From Opitutia bacterium ISCC 52 (GTDB taxonomy: Bacteria; Verrucomicrobiota; Verrucomicrobiia; Opitutales; UBA2995): a DNA stretch of 64,000 nt. Location of the stretch: the NCBI GenBank assembly GCA_014529675.2, contig CP076040.1, positions 4,235,894 to 4,299,893 on the forward strand, in the 5' to 3' direction. The translations under genes and the position numbers were made by a program. This document shows, in pieces, positions 1 to 8,685 of the stretch; position 1 is the first letter of the stretch; the number at the start of each line of letters is the position of its first letter. The notes beneath the pieces were generated by a model. It was not told where the DNA came from. It made no database searches and worked only from the letters and a program-made list of their open reading frames with translations.

Positions 1-1
1 A

Positions 2-880
2 TACGTCTTTCTGGATGCGGCAAATGCCGAGGGGAAACCGATCTTCCTGGGAGGCCGTCATGGCAGCACAGTCACCGGAACGGCCAATGTACTCATGGCT
101 GCTGTCCTTACACCCGGTAAGAGCGTCATCGAATGCGCCGCTTGCGAGCCGGAAGTTGTCGATCTCTGCAAGATGCTGGTTTCCATGGGGGCCGATATCG
201 ATGGCATTGGGAGCCCTACCCTGACCATCAGAGGAGTCGAAAAACTCGGCGGTTGTGACTACACGATTTTGCCAGATCGAATTGAAGCCGGCACGTTTCT
301 CATCGCCGGAGCCTTAGCAGGCGAGAATTTAACGGTAGATAACCTCCGCGTCTCCGACCAAGCAGCTCTGATTGATAAGCTCACGGAAGCGGGCGTACCG
401 CTGACCATAAACTCCGAGACCTCCATTACCGTGAGCAAGAGCACTTCCCCTCTAAAACCGGTCGATGTGGTCACACACCCCCACCCTGGCTTCCCGACTG
501 ACGTTCAGGCACAAATGAGTACGCTCATGGCCGTCACTCAGGGCATCAGCATCATCACTGAAAAGATTTTCCCAAACCGATTCATGCACGTGCCCGAACT
601 TCAGCGCATGGGAGCGGACATCGCCATTGAAGGTCCCAATGCCATTGTAAAAGGCCAGGAAAAGCTTTCCGGTGCTCCGGTCATGGCTTCTGACCTCCGT
701 GCCAGTGCGGCACTCATATTGGCAGGACTCGTTGCGGAAGGAACTACCTGGGTACTTCGTATCTATCACCTGGACCGCGGTTACGACAAAATTGATGAAA
801 AACTAAGAGCAGTGGGTGCCGTCATTGATCGGCTACCAGAAAAAGACATGCCGCAAGATTTGAATCCTGAAGCAGCTTGA
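2..880 (+). CDS. murA: UDP-N-acetylglucosamine 1-carboxyvinyltransferase, C-terminal part
   Basis: This is the 3' part of murA, cut by the left window edge; the open frame enters at base 2. The enzyme transfers enolpyruvate from PEP to UDP-GlcNAc, the first committed step of peptidoglycan synthesis in the cytoplasm. Visible family landmarks are LPDRIEAGTFL, the HPGFPTDVQAQ loop whose Asp is the proposed catalytic base, NRFMHVPEL, and DLRASAALILAG followed by YHLDRGY near the end. The catalytic-Cys loop lies upstream of the window. ruvB follows after only three bases, so the two are probably co-transcribed. Confidence 0.95.
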   Translation, partial: YVFLDAANAEGKPIFLGGRHGSTVTGTANVLMAAVLTPGKSVIECAACEPEVVDLCKMLVSMGADIDGIGSPTLTIRGVEKLGGCDYTILPDRIEAGTFLIAGALAGENLTVDNLRVSDQAALIDKLTEAGVPLTINSETSITVSKSTSPLKPVDVVTHPHPGFPTDVQAQMSTLMAVTQGISIITEKIFPNRFMHVPELQRMGADIAIEGPNAIVKGQEKLSGAPVMASDLRASAALILAGLVAEGTTWVLRIYHLDRGYDKIDEKLRAVGAVIDRLPEKDMPQDLNPEAA

Positions 881-883
881 TCC

Positions 884-1951
884 TTGGACGACGAAAACTC
901 AGACGTACCCGAAAAAGGAGTACACTTTATTCAAGACGCATTGGAGAATAAAAATACCTCTAGCGACAACAAGCTACGCCCACCCAGTTTCGAAGATTTT
1001 ACCGGCCAGGCCAAAACCCTGGAACGGCTCGAGATCATGGTCGGAGCTGCTCGCGATCGAGAGGATGCACTCAGCCATATTTTATTTAGCGGGCCTCCAG
1101 GCTTAGGTAAAACCACTTTGGCTTTGATTTTGGGGAATGAGATGGATCGTACGGTTCGCATCACCTCCGGACCCATCATTGAAAAGCCAGGCGATCTGGC
1201 AGGATTGCTCACCAACCTGGAAGAAGGTGATCTTCTCTTCATCGATGAGATTCATCGCATTTCCAAAACGGTAGAAGAGTACCTCTACTCGGCCATGGAA
1301 GATTTCCGGATCGATATCATGATCGACCAAGGACCGAATGCTCGCAGTGTTCGGTTGAACATTCCTAGGTTTACTTTGGTTGGCGCCACTACTCGCATGG
1401 GCATGCTCACAGCTCCATTGCGTAGCAGGTTCACTTTACAAACACGTCTCGATTACTACGACCATGCCGCGCTCAATTCAATTGTCATGCGCTCGTGCAA
1501 GCTCTTGGAGATTCCAGCAGAAGAAGAAGGCACTCAGGAAATCGCGAGGCGTGCCCGCGGAACACCAAGAATTGCAAACAACCTGGTGCATTTTGTCCGC
1601 GACTATGCCGAACAACGTGGCGATGGAATCATTAATTTGAAAATGGCACAAGCAGCACTTGAGCTGCTCGAGATCGACGACAATGGACTCGACGAAATGG
1701 ACAAACGTTTGATGAAAATCATGGCGAACAATTATCGTGGTGGTCCGGTTGGATTAGGAACCCTAGCCGTTGCGGTCGGCGAAGAAGAGGATACACTAGC
1801 TGAGGTCCATGAGCCCTTCCTCATTCAAGGAGGCTACATCCAACGCACTCCTCAAGGCCGTGTTCTGTCATCCAAAGGCTACCGAGCGATTGGTCTCTCA
1901 GATCTTACCAGCAAAAATACCGACGATTCCCAAGAGCAGTTCCATATCTAA
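884..1951 (+). CDS. ruvB: Holliday junction branch migration helicase RuvB
   Basis: RuvB is the hexameric AAA+ motor that drives branch migration of Holliday junctions with RuvA. The 355-residue length is normal for the family. Walker A (GPPGLGKTT) is at residues 70-78, Walker B/DEIH at about 119-124, sensor 1 (GATTR) at 167-171 and the arginine-finger segment LRSRF near 179-183; the winged-helix C-terminus ends with TPQGRV and YRAIGL. The start is a TTG three bases after the murA stop. No ruvA or ruvC is in the window. Confidence 0.96.
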   Translation: MDDENSDVPEKGVHFIQDALENKNTSSDNKLRPPSFEDFTGQAKTLERLEIMVGAARDREDALSHILFSGPPGLGKTTLALILGNEMDRTVRITSGPIIEKPGDLAGLLTNLEEGDLLFIDEIHRISKTVEEYLYSAMEDFRIDIMIDQGPNARSVRLNIPRFTLVGATTRMGMLTAPLRSRFTLQTRLDYYDHAALNSIVMRSCKLLEIPAEEEGTQEIARRARGTPRIANNLVHFVRDYAEQRGDGIINLKMAQAALELLEIDDNGLDEMDKRLMKIMANNYRGGPVGLGTLAVAVGEEEDTLAEVHEPFLIQGGYIQRTPQGRVLSSKGYRAIGLSDLTSKNTDDSQEQFHI

Positions 1952-2040
1952 GGCACCAAAGGTAAAAAGGCTTTAAAAGCAGCCTCCGAACTCCATCTAG
2001 GAACAATTGAGCGTATAGGTTCAGTCTTTTGAATCTACGC

Positions 2041-3339
2041 ATGAAACTTTTTCGGACATTGTGCCTCGTTCAGCTAGTCGCTTCAGGACTTCTGAATGCC
2101 CAGGAGGCAAACCATATCTTAGCTCCATCCATCAATCCTCCCAGCTTGCCAGCAAACCCCTGGGAATTGCCTGAGAAGCAGAACGACACTCCCCAAGCAC
2201 CCTTAGCAACGCCCTCCACTGAATGGACCTTTCACAGCACCGCCGATGGCAGCCGCCCGGATGGGAACGAGCAGCAAATGATGTGGCTTATGAATCGGGC
2301 ACGCAGCAATCCGGCGCGTGAAGGCATCTGGTTAGCGGATGGATTAACTCAAGGAAATGTCACCAGTGCCATTCGCTACTTTGGTGTAGATCTAGACGTG
2401 CTCAAAGCAGAGTTCGCCGCCATCAACGAAGCTCCACCCGCCGCATTTGACGCTCGGCTTTGGAAGGGGTCAAAAGATCACTCAGGCGACCTCATAGCTC
2501 GGGATGCCCAAGACCACAATGGCCAGTTCAACAAGCTGAGCAACTACTTCACCTACAATGACGGTTCGGCCAGTGTGTTCTCCTATTCTAAGGACGCGGT
2601 TCACGCACACGCCGGATTCAACATCGACTGAGGTGGAAACGATGGCACGGGCATGCAAACCGGTCGCGGTCACAGACGAGCTCTTATGGATACGAATGGT
2701 TCAGGTCTATCGAATACCGGAATCGCTATGATACCTGATAACAACAATTCCAACTCAGTCGGTCCACTTATAACCAGTATCGGGTATGTGCGCGCACGAA
2801 CGAGTGTCGCTAACCACTATAACCGTAACATCGTCGGAACCATCTGGACGGACACCAACGACAACGACCAATACGATCCCGGTGAGCGACATGGTGGAGT
2901 TAGTATCATGCCCGATCGTGGAGACTTTTATACCGTCACCGGAGACCATGGAGGCTTTGCCATTCCTGCTACGGAGAGTGGCACCTACATTATTACCATT
3001 TCTGGAGGCGCGATTGGCCAAGCACAACAACGAGTCTTAGAAGTCAGTTCTGAGAGCGTACTCATGATCTGGAATCAGGCAGACACCTGGGACGATCCTG
3101 TCGATCTAGTCATCCCTGAAGCGCCACCTATTACGATGCAGGTTGTGAGTGAACAGACTCGAGTCTCATGGAAAGAAGAGGAAGGACTCCACTACCAGCT
3201 TCGCCGCTCCAATAATCTAGTCTCCTGGACTGAGGACCATCGTACCATCCAATCCTCCGGTTCAACCCGCTACTTTACCCTCACTCAAACCGACATCGAA
3301 CAACGGCATTTTTTCAACTTGGTCGTTACAGTCGAATAA
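2041..3339 (+). pseudogene. CAP-domain secreted protein, copy A, interrupted by in-frame TGA
   Basis: An exported CAP/SCP (PR-1-like) protein starting at ATG 2041 with signal peptide MKLFRTLCLVQLVASGLLNA. The CAP domain (MNRARSNP, then the DHSGDL and QTGRGHRR segments) is followed by a SdrD-B/carboxypeptidase-regulatory-like beta domain (GTIWTDTND) and a short C-terminal beta module. A TGA at 2629-2631 interrupts the frame exactly where paralogue C has Trp in NIDWGGG. The frame continues open and homologous to 3339, so this is a TGG-to-TGA nonsense change rather than two genes. The function of the family here is unknown. Nearby genes such as murA end in TGA, so TGA is a real stop in this genome. 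Confidence 0.85.
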
Positions 3340-3352
3340 AGTCTACTTGTTA

Positions 3353-3380
3353 GGTAGGGCAATAGCGTCCGGCTATGCCG
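3353..3380 (+). repeat. GGTAGGG hairpin repeat (family 2), copy a
   Basis: A 28-bp element with the pattern GGTAGGGC, a short stem (ATAGC/GCTAT) around a 5-base loop, then TGCCG. It lies 14 bases after the stop of CAP copy A. Related copies are at 6064, 18388, 30706 and 57310. Confidence 0.7.
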
Positions 3381-3475
3381 AACGAATGTGTTGAAGACGA
3401 CATGTTAGGTTGATTTCGTTTCACTCAAAACTCGCTCCTCTCTTTGATGTATTGTCCCTCGCCCTGTGCCCCTTG

Positions 3476-3547
3476 TCCGGTTCAAACTGCTACTTTGCCC
3501 TAACTCAAAACAACATTTTTTTCAACCAGCTCATTACGGTCGAGTGA
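3476..3547 (+). pseudogene. 3'-end remnant of a further CAP-family gene (copy B)
   Basis: These 72 bases align in frame with the last codons of CAP copy A: the motif S-G-S-x-x-Y-F-x-L-T-Q, then F-F-N, and the ending TVE plus stop. Three codons are missing relative to copy A. Only the tail of the gene is left. The TGA stop at 3545 is in frame with copy C, 30 bases upstream of that copy's first ATG, which marks the scar of a deletion between tandem copies. Confidence 0.75.
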
Positions 3548-3574
3548 AGTCTCTCGTCCCGCGCAACTTGGCTA

Positions 3575-4621
3575 ATGAACCGTGCTCGCACAAATCCGAT
3601 CGAAGAAGGCAAGTGGCTCGTGGGCGATATTTTAACCCTGCCCAACAATGTTACCACAGAATTCAATTTTCGAGGAATCAGCAAAGATTTGGTCCGCGAG
3701 GAGTTTGCAGCCATTGCAACCAAGCCACCAAGCGCCTTTGACAGGCGCCTCTACGAAGCCTCCAAAGCTCACTCTGGATACATGATTTCGATAGACACGC
3801 AAACACACGATGGCCAGTTCCAGAGAGTCTCTCAGGCAGGATTCTACGGAAACGGAGGAGCTGCCAGCGTATTCTGGAGAGCCCAGGATGGTGTGCATGG
3901 CCATGCGGTGCTCAACATAGATTGGGGCGGTGGCACTCCCGACGGATTACAAACCGGACGCGGCCACCGTCGATCCATTCATGCCGACAATGGGCTATGG
4001 ACCAATGTGGGGCTGGCAATGGTCGCAGACGAAAATACACAAAATCAGGCAGGCCCCCTGGTTACCAGCATAGCTTACTATCGAGCATCTACATTCGGAA
4101 CAAGCGACCACTACAACCGCTTCATCGTAGGAACCATCTGGACCGATACGAACGGAAACAGCCAATACGATCCAGGAGAGGGTCACGGCGGAGTTGGGAT
4201 TCTTCCTGACATTGGACAATTCACTGCCATTACCGGTGATGCTGGAGGTTTTGCAATTCCCGCAACCGAGGAAGGGACCTATACAATAACGACCTGGGGA
4301 CGAGCCATTACTGAACCACAAGAACGCAAGGTCACCGTTCAGGACCAGAACGTCCTCATGATCTGGAAGGAGGTCGACAAGTGGCCGGATCCACCGGTAG
4401 CGGAAGCACCTGTTCTCCAAGTCGCTCGCAACGGCTCGCATGAATTCTCATTCATGGTTAAAGACGGTCAATCCTATCAATTGCGAAACACCACAGATTT
4501 CAGCACCTTCCAAAACGACCCCCGTACGATCAGCATGGATGGCGATTTCTACCGTTTTACAGTTACTCAAGTTGACATAGATTCCGGCACCTTTTTCGCC
4601 ATCCAGGCAACAGTAAATTAG
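3575..4621 (+). pseudogene. CAP-domain protein, copy C, 5'-truncated
   Basis: A 348-residue open frame homologous to copy A from MNRAR onward: CAP domain with HSGYMI and QTGRGHRR, the GTIWTDTNG beta domain and the C-terminal beta module. The signal peptide and about 80 N-terminal residues of copy A are missing. The homologous frame does extend a few codons upstream (W-L before the Met) but then hits the stop of remnant B, so no export signal can be recovered. If translated from ATG 3575 the product would stay in the cytoplasm, which makes function doubtful. The rest of the frame is intact, so truncation may be recent. Confidence 0.75.
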
Positions 4622-4661
4622 TCGCTGGTCATTTTCGCCCTATTACTTCACCTCTAACTTT

Positions 4662-6050
4662 ATGTCATCCATTCATCGGTCTAGCCTTTACCTATTCTTT
4701 GCTCTCGCCTCTTCGCTTTTCAGCTCACCCAACGTTCTTCTCATCTACACCGATGACCTTGGCTACGGAGATTTGGGCTGCTATGGGCACCCGGTTATTC
4801 AAACACCCAACATCGATCAGTTGGCGGCAGACGGTCTTCGCCTGACTCAGCACTATGCGCCATCGGCACTTTGTTCACCTTCACGTGCTGCCCTACTCAC
4901 AGGTCGCACACCCTATAGAACCGGGATACAAAGTTGGATTCCCGAAGACACAGGGATCTATCTACACAAGCAAGAGCTCACGATTGCGGAGCTACTCAAA
5001 GAGCAGGGATATAGTACCGCCATCATTGGGAAATGGCACTTGAACAGTGACCTCGGAAACCGGGAGGAACCACAGCCTTCAGATAATGGGTTCGACTATT
5101 CCTACGGACACAATGCATTCCAAACGCCGACCAATAGGAACCCCAACAATGTGTATCGCAATGGGAAACACCTGGGCGTCGTCGAAGGCTTCACCGCAGA
5201 AATCTATGCCGACGAATCCATTGCCTGGCTGAAACAAAGAAAAGCCGAAGACGAACCATTCTTCCTATACTTAGCTCCGGCCGAACCTCATACGCCTTTG
5301 GAGAATCCAGATGGGTTCAACGAAATGTATTCAGAATACAGTTACGGACCGATTGTGCCCATTCCATCAGGCGGGGCCATTCCTTACGAAAAACTGAATG
5401 CAAATGGGCCGGGCGAATATTACGCCAACATCACGACCATGGATCATCACGTGGGAAGAGTTCTCAAAGCAGTCGATGAGCTAGGCTTCCGAGACAATAC
5501 CCTGGTCATATTTTCAAGTGACAACGGCCCGGTCACTTCTGACTGGATCAACTGGTGGGAAACGAATGCCTACGGAAGCACCGGGGGCTACCGTGGACGC
5601 AAGCATGGGCTCTATGAAGGAGGGCTCCGAGTGCCAGCCATCATTCGTTACCCAGGTGCCATCCAAGCCGGAAGCGTTTCGGCCGAACTTTCCATTGGCA
5701 TGGATTTATTTACAACCATCCTCAAGCAAACATCCGCAAGAGTACCCAACGATCGGATACTAGATGGCATAGACCTATCACCCCTCTTCAAAGGGCAGCC
5801 ACTCCCGGCGGAGCGTGGTTTCTTTTGGGCACTGCCTACACGCTGGAATAAAGATTTCGTTTATCGTCGCGGAGATTGGAAACTCATTCTGGATAGCAGC
5901 CACGAACCGATTGAGCTGTACAATCTAAAGGACGATAAACTCGAGTTCTTCAATCGGACCAACGAAGAAAGAAACATCGTTTCCCAGCTGATGGCCGGGT
6001 TCTCAGCAATCTGGACTTCGATTCAGAATGATCCGTTGAGGCCGAACTAA
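4662..6050 (+). CDS. S1-family sulfatase (arylsulfatase-like), exported
   Basis: A 462-residue sulfatase expected to cleave sulfate esters from glycans or aryl substrates in the periplasm. The signal peptide ends near residue 22. The metal-binding N-terminus reads NVLLIYTDDLGYGDLG, and CSPSR starts at Cys71, which fits C-x-P-x-R, the site matured to formylglycine. GKWHL and the downstream SSDNGP metal site are present. Length is normal. The substrate cannot be told from sequence. No maturation enzyme (FGE or anSME) is in the window, so it must be encoded elsewhere. The gene stands alone. Confidence 0.92.
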   Translation: MSSIHRSSLYLFFALASSLFSSPNVLLIYTDDLGYGDLGCYGHPVIQTPNIDQLAADGLRLTQHYAPSALCSPSRAALLTGRTPYRTGIQSWIPEDTGIYLHKQELTIAELLKEQGYSTAIIGKWHLNSDLGNREEPQPSDNGFDYSYGHNAFQTPTNRNPNNVYRNGKHLGVVEGFTAEIYADESIAWLKQRKAEDEPFFLYLAPAEPHTPLENPDGFNEMYSEYSYGPIVPIPSGGAIPYEKLNANGPGEYYANITTMDHHVGRVLKAVDELGFRDNTLVIFSSDNGPVTSDWINWWETNAYGSTGGYRGRKHGLYEGGLRVPAIIRYPGAIQAGSVSAELSIGMDLFTTILKQTSARVPNDRILDGIDLSPLFKGQPLPAERGFFWALPTRWNKDFVYRRGDWKLILDSSHEPIELYNLKDDKLEFFNRTNEERNIVSQLMAGFSAIWTSIQNDPLRPN

Positions 6051-6063
6051 CACCATTCTAAAA

Positions 6064-6090
6064 CGGTTGCCTCGGCGATGCGACCCTACC
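6064..6090 (-). repeat. GGTAGGG hairpin repeat (family 2), copy e
   Basis: On the minus strand this reads GGTAGGG, a degenerate stem around ATCGCCGAG, then CCG. It lies 14 bases past the sulfatase stop and is closely similar to the copy at 57310, including the CTCGGCGAT loop. Confidence 0.6.
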
Positions 6091-6191
6091 TTTCCTCGAA
6101 CAACCAGACCTCTGACAATCCTAAGTCTTTCAGCATGTCCCGAGACTTTCTAATTGTGTTTTCATGGATTAAAGCTGTCGTGCTTAATAAC

Positions 6192-6272
6192 TGTTCCGAG
6201 AAGCAAAGCTTCGACAAGACCGGGCTTGAAAAGAACCGGAACAAGAAGAAGGAGGCACACACGGCATGTCGG
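6192..6272 (+). repeat. Modular intergenic element (family 1), copy 1
   Basis: A 52-bp hairpin module bounded by TGTTCCG and CGGAACA, with GACAAGACCGGGCT inside, is followed by the trailing motif GAAGGAGGCACAC...GGCATGTCGG. The same order is seen at 18517. The 6051-6465 intergenic stretch contains this and the copy at 6064 but no convincing gene. Confidence 0.75.
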
Positions 6273-6465
6273 TCCGCCGTGTCGTGCCGTATCCTCTGGC
6301 GAAGGCTGAAGGATGGAAGTAAACACCCATGTAGGATTTCAATCGCAATCAAAACGAAAATACAGATATCTTCTAAATAAATGTTTCTGTTTAATTCCAT
6401 CCGATGAAAATGCATATCGGCCATATGATTCGAACATTTTTCGTGGGCGCCCAGATTTTCTGAGG

Positions 6466-7419
6466 TCAAGAATTGGGGTCGCGGTTGCTGAACTTCATCA
6501 GCAAGCAAAACATTACGACAAATCCAATAAGAAAGAGGGTAACCAAATATCCATCTGCCACGCGCTCAGTTCCGAAAAAGGGATGCGCTCCTTCAACTTC
6601 ATTAAAGGTTTTGAAGAGGCTTTGGATACAAACGACCCAGCCGGCATGGAGGCCGACACAGGTCCAAAGGTTTTTAGTGTAGAGGAAGGCCAGGCATAAA
6701 AGCACGCCTACCAAGAACAGGTTGAAAAATAACAGTGGCTCAAAACCGGTGGTGAAGGCGGTCAAGGTCCCCCAGATCGCGGTCAGACTATCGTCGAATC
6801 CAATCTGTGCTGGCGGGATATGCTCCATGACTTCATCCGCCATTTTAAAGTGGAGATAGGCAAAAAAGAGGGAGGATCCAATGATCGCCGGAATGGGCTT
6901 AAGCGCGGTGTAAAAGGTCCTGAAAACAAATCCGCGAAAAAAGGTTTCTTCCATGAGGCCAATGAGAATGGCACCGATGAGACCGAGGCCCACTTTCTCC
7001 AGCTGATAACCCCAGGTCCAATTGTCGCGGGGTTCCAAGATACCAAATCCGAAATCAACCAGGTAAACGATACTCATCATACCAACGCCAATAGCGAACC
7101 ACTTTCGAAAGTGCCCCCATCCACCTTCCAGGTAACCGAGCCGCTTCCATGAAAGCAGATTGGCCTTTTTCATTAATACCGGGAACAGGATGAGCAAACA
7201 GAGTAACCGCCCGCGATCAAAGTAATCGGAAAAGGGTTTGTTTGCCAGGTAGCTTTGCGTTTCAGGGTCCAATAAATGAACCAGTCGGAAGACCAAAGGA
7301 GCAACCACAGCTGAAAAAAGCAGTGAGCCAAAGTAGAGAATGACAATCAGCCAAATCCCTTTAAAGGAAGTTTCTTCCTCCTTCAAATCATAGAGTTGGA
7401 AAAAGGAATCTCGTTTCAT
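6466..7419 (-). CDS. CPBP-family intramembrane glutamic endopeptidase
   Basis: A 317-residue polytopic membrane protein of the CPBP (CAAX protease/bacteriocin-processing, ABI) family. The diagnostic EExxxR motif is EETFFRG with Glu157-Glu158, followed by a conserved His in AYLHFK (about 190) and LHAGWV near the C-terminus. About seven to eight hydrophobic segments are visible. Family members cleave peptides within or near the membrane, but the substrate here is unknown. The gene is followed 50 bases upstream by the divergently unrelated acyltransferase gene on the same strand; no bacteriocin locus is nearby. Confidence 0.88.
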   Translation of the reverse strand: MKRDSFFQLYDLKEEETSFKGIWLIVILYFGSLLFSAVVAPLVFRLVHLLDPETQSYLANKPFSDYFDRGRLLCLLILFPVLMKKANLLSWKRLGYLEGGWGHFRKWFAIGVGMMSIVYLVDFGFGILEPRDNWTWGYQLEKVGLGLIGAILIGLMEETFFRGFVFRTFYTALKPIPAIIGSSLFFAYLHFKMADEVMEHIPPAQIGFDDSLTAIWGTLTAFTTGFEPLLFFNLFLVGVLLCLAFLYTKNLWTCVGLHAGWVVCIQSLFKTFNEVEGAHPFFGTERVADGYLVTLFLIGFVVMFCLLMKFSNRDPNS

Positions 7420-7469
7420 GGAGAGGAAGAATTAGGCGGACAGTTTCTCTAAATAGGTATCAGTCGCTA

Positions 7470-8372
7470 TCAAGCGCAGACGGCCGCATTTTTCCATCGG
7501 TCGTAGTGCCAAGTCCACTGCTCTGGATATTGATCCACAACTCCTTCAATCGCAGTGGCCATTCTTTGGGTCAGCTCATTCGTGTCTTTAATCCCATGGC
7601 CAGCCGGAACTACCTCACTGGAAATGAGCTCGTAATGCATGGGACCTTTTCGAACACAGAAAACCGCATAGACTGGGGCATCAGCGATGCGGGCTGCTAT
7701 CGCAGGGCCACACACAAATTCTGTCTCTCTACCCAAAAAATTTACAGTCGTCTTTCTCCCTCCAGCTGGACGCTGATCCATCACCACGCCGAGGAGTCCA
7801 CCCTTCTTCAACGCATTGACCATCTCCTTTAACACGAGCGGTCGATCACTGAGCATCACTTTCATCCCCAAACGAGCACGAAACTTGTCGAAGAAGCGAG
7901 TGAGGGCTTTACAACTGGGTCGGCGAGCAAGTGCATAGCAGTTGGATTGAGTCAGATTCGACATCGCCCAACCGACAGATTCCCAGCTTCCTAGATGTGC
8001 CGATACAACAATGCAGCCGGTTCCATTATCACGGTCTTTTGCCAAAAGTGATTCAAATTGCTTTTTGCCGTCAATTCGTAACAGTTTCTGGTTACATGAG
8101 AATTTTAAGGTCTCCAGGGCAGAGCAAATATGGCTGAAGAATGTTTGTTTCTCAAATTCTCTGGCAGCCTCGCTACCGATAGGTAGTTCTCGCATCTGCG
8201 CCAGATTTTGCCTCAAGATCTGGATATCACGCCCCACAAACCCACGTCCCACGAAACAAATACAACGCGCAACGAGGGGAACTAAGCGCTTGGGAGTAAA
8301 TTTTAGCAGCAATAGAATAAAGTCGTAAACGGAAAGAACCAGCGATTCTTTGAAAGTGGCCTGATCGGTCAT
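7470..8372 (-). CDS. LpxL/HtrB-type lysophospholipid acyltransferase
   Basis: This belongs to the lipid A late-acyltransferase family, which transfers acyl chains from acyl-ACP to lipid A precursors at the inner membrane. The catalytic HX4E motif is HLGSWE. DQRPAGG and the C-terminal WTWHYDRWK are typical. The chosen start is the ATG at 8372 (MTDQAT), which gives about 300 residues and begins just before the membrane segment. The frame stays open to 8492, but the additional 40 residues lack family character. It could also act on another lipid. Confidence in the family is high and in the lipid A role moderate. Confidence 0.85.
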   Translation of the reverse strand: MTDQATFKESLVLSVYDFILLLLKFTPKRLVPLVARCICFVGRGFVGRDIQILRQNLAQMRELPIGSEAAREFEKQTFFSHICSALETLKFSCNQKLLRIDGKKQFESLLAKDRDNGTGCIVVSAHLGSWESVGWAMSNLTQSNCYALARRPSCKALTRFFDKFRARLGMKVMLSDRPLVLKEMVNALKKGGLLGVVMDQRPAGGRKTTVNFLGRETEFVCGPAIAARIADAPVYAVFCVRKGPMHYELISSEVVPAGHGIKDTNELTQRMATAIEGVVDQYPEQWTWHYDRWKNAAVCA

Positions 8373-8685
8373 AAATGATATCAACGAGACCCAATGCTTC
8401 GTCCTCCATGTGTAGGAACAAGGAGGAATGGTCTCAAAACGAAGAAAGAAGAATGGTAAAATTAATCGAAGATGCCAAACGCTTACTGGCATCCACAGAG
8501 CTCATAAGAAAACAGAGCAAGTAATCTAAAGGCAAGCGCAGATGCATATGACAGAAAAATGCGAAAATACTATTTCCAGGGAGTCCCCCCTTGAAGAGGC
8601 TTAGAGGATAGCCCAATTCAGTGGATTCAATGATTAGAAGCGTAATCGAGTCCAATCTTCCAGCATCCTATACCCTCTATACTAC

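Noticed and set aside
2029-3339. UGA recoded as Trp or selenocysteine in the CAP gene
   Set aside because: murA, ruvB-adjacent and other genes use TGA as a stop, and the paralogue has plain Trp with no Sec context; a mutation is simpler.
6078-6508. Open frames on both strands in the sulfatase-CPBP gap
   Set aside because: They run through dispersed repeat sequence and show low-complexity, non-protein-like composition.
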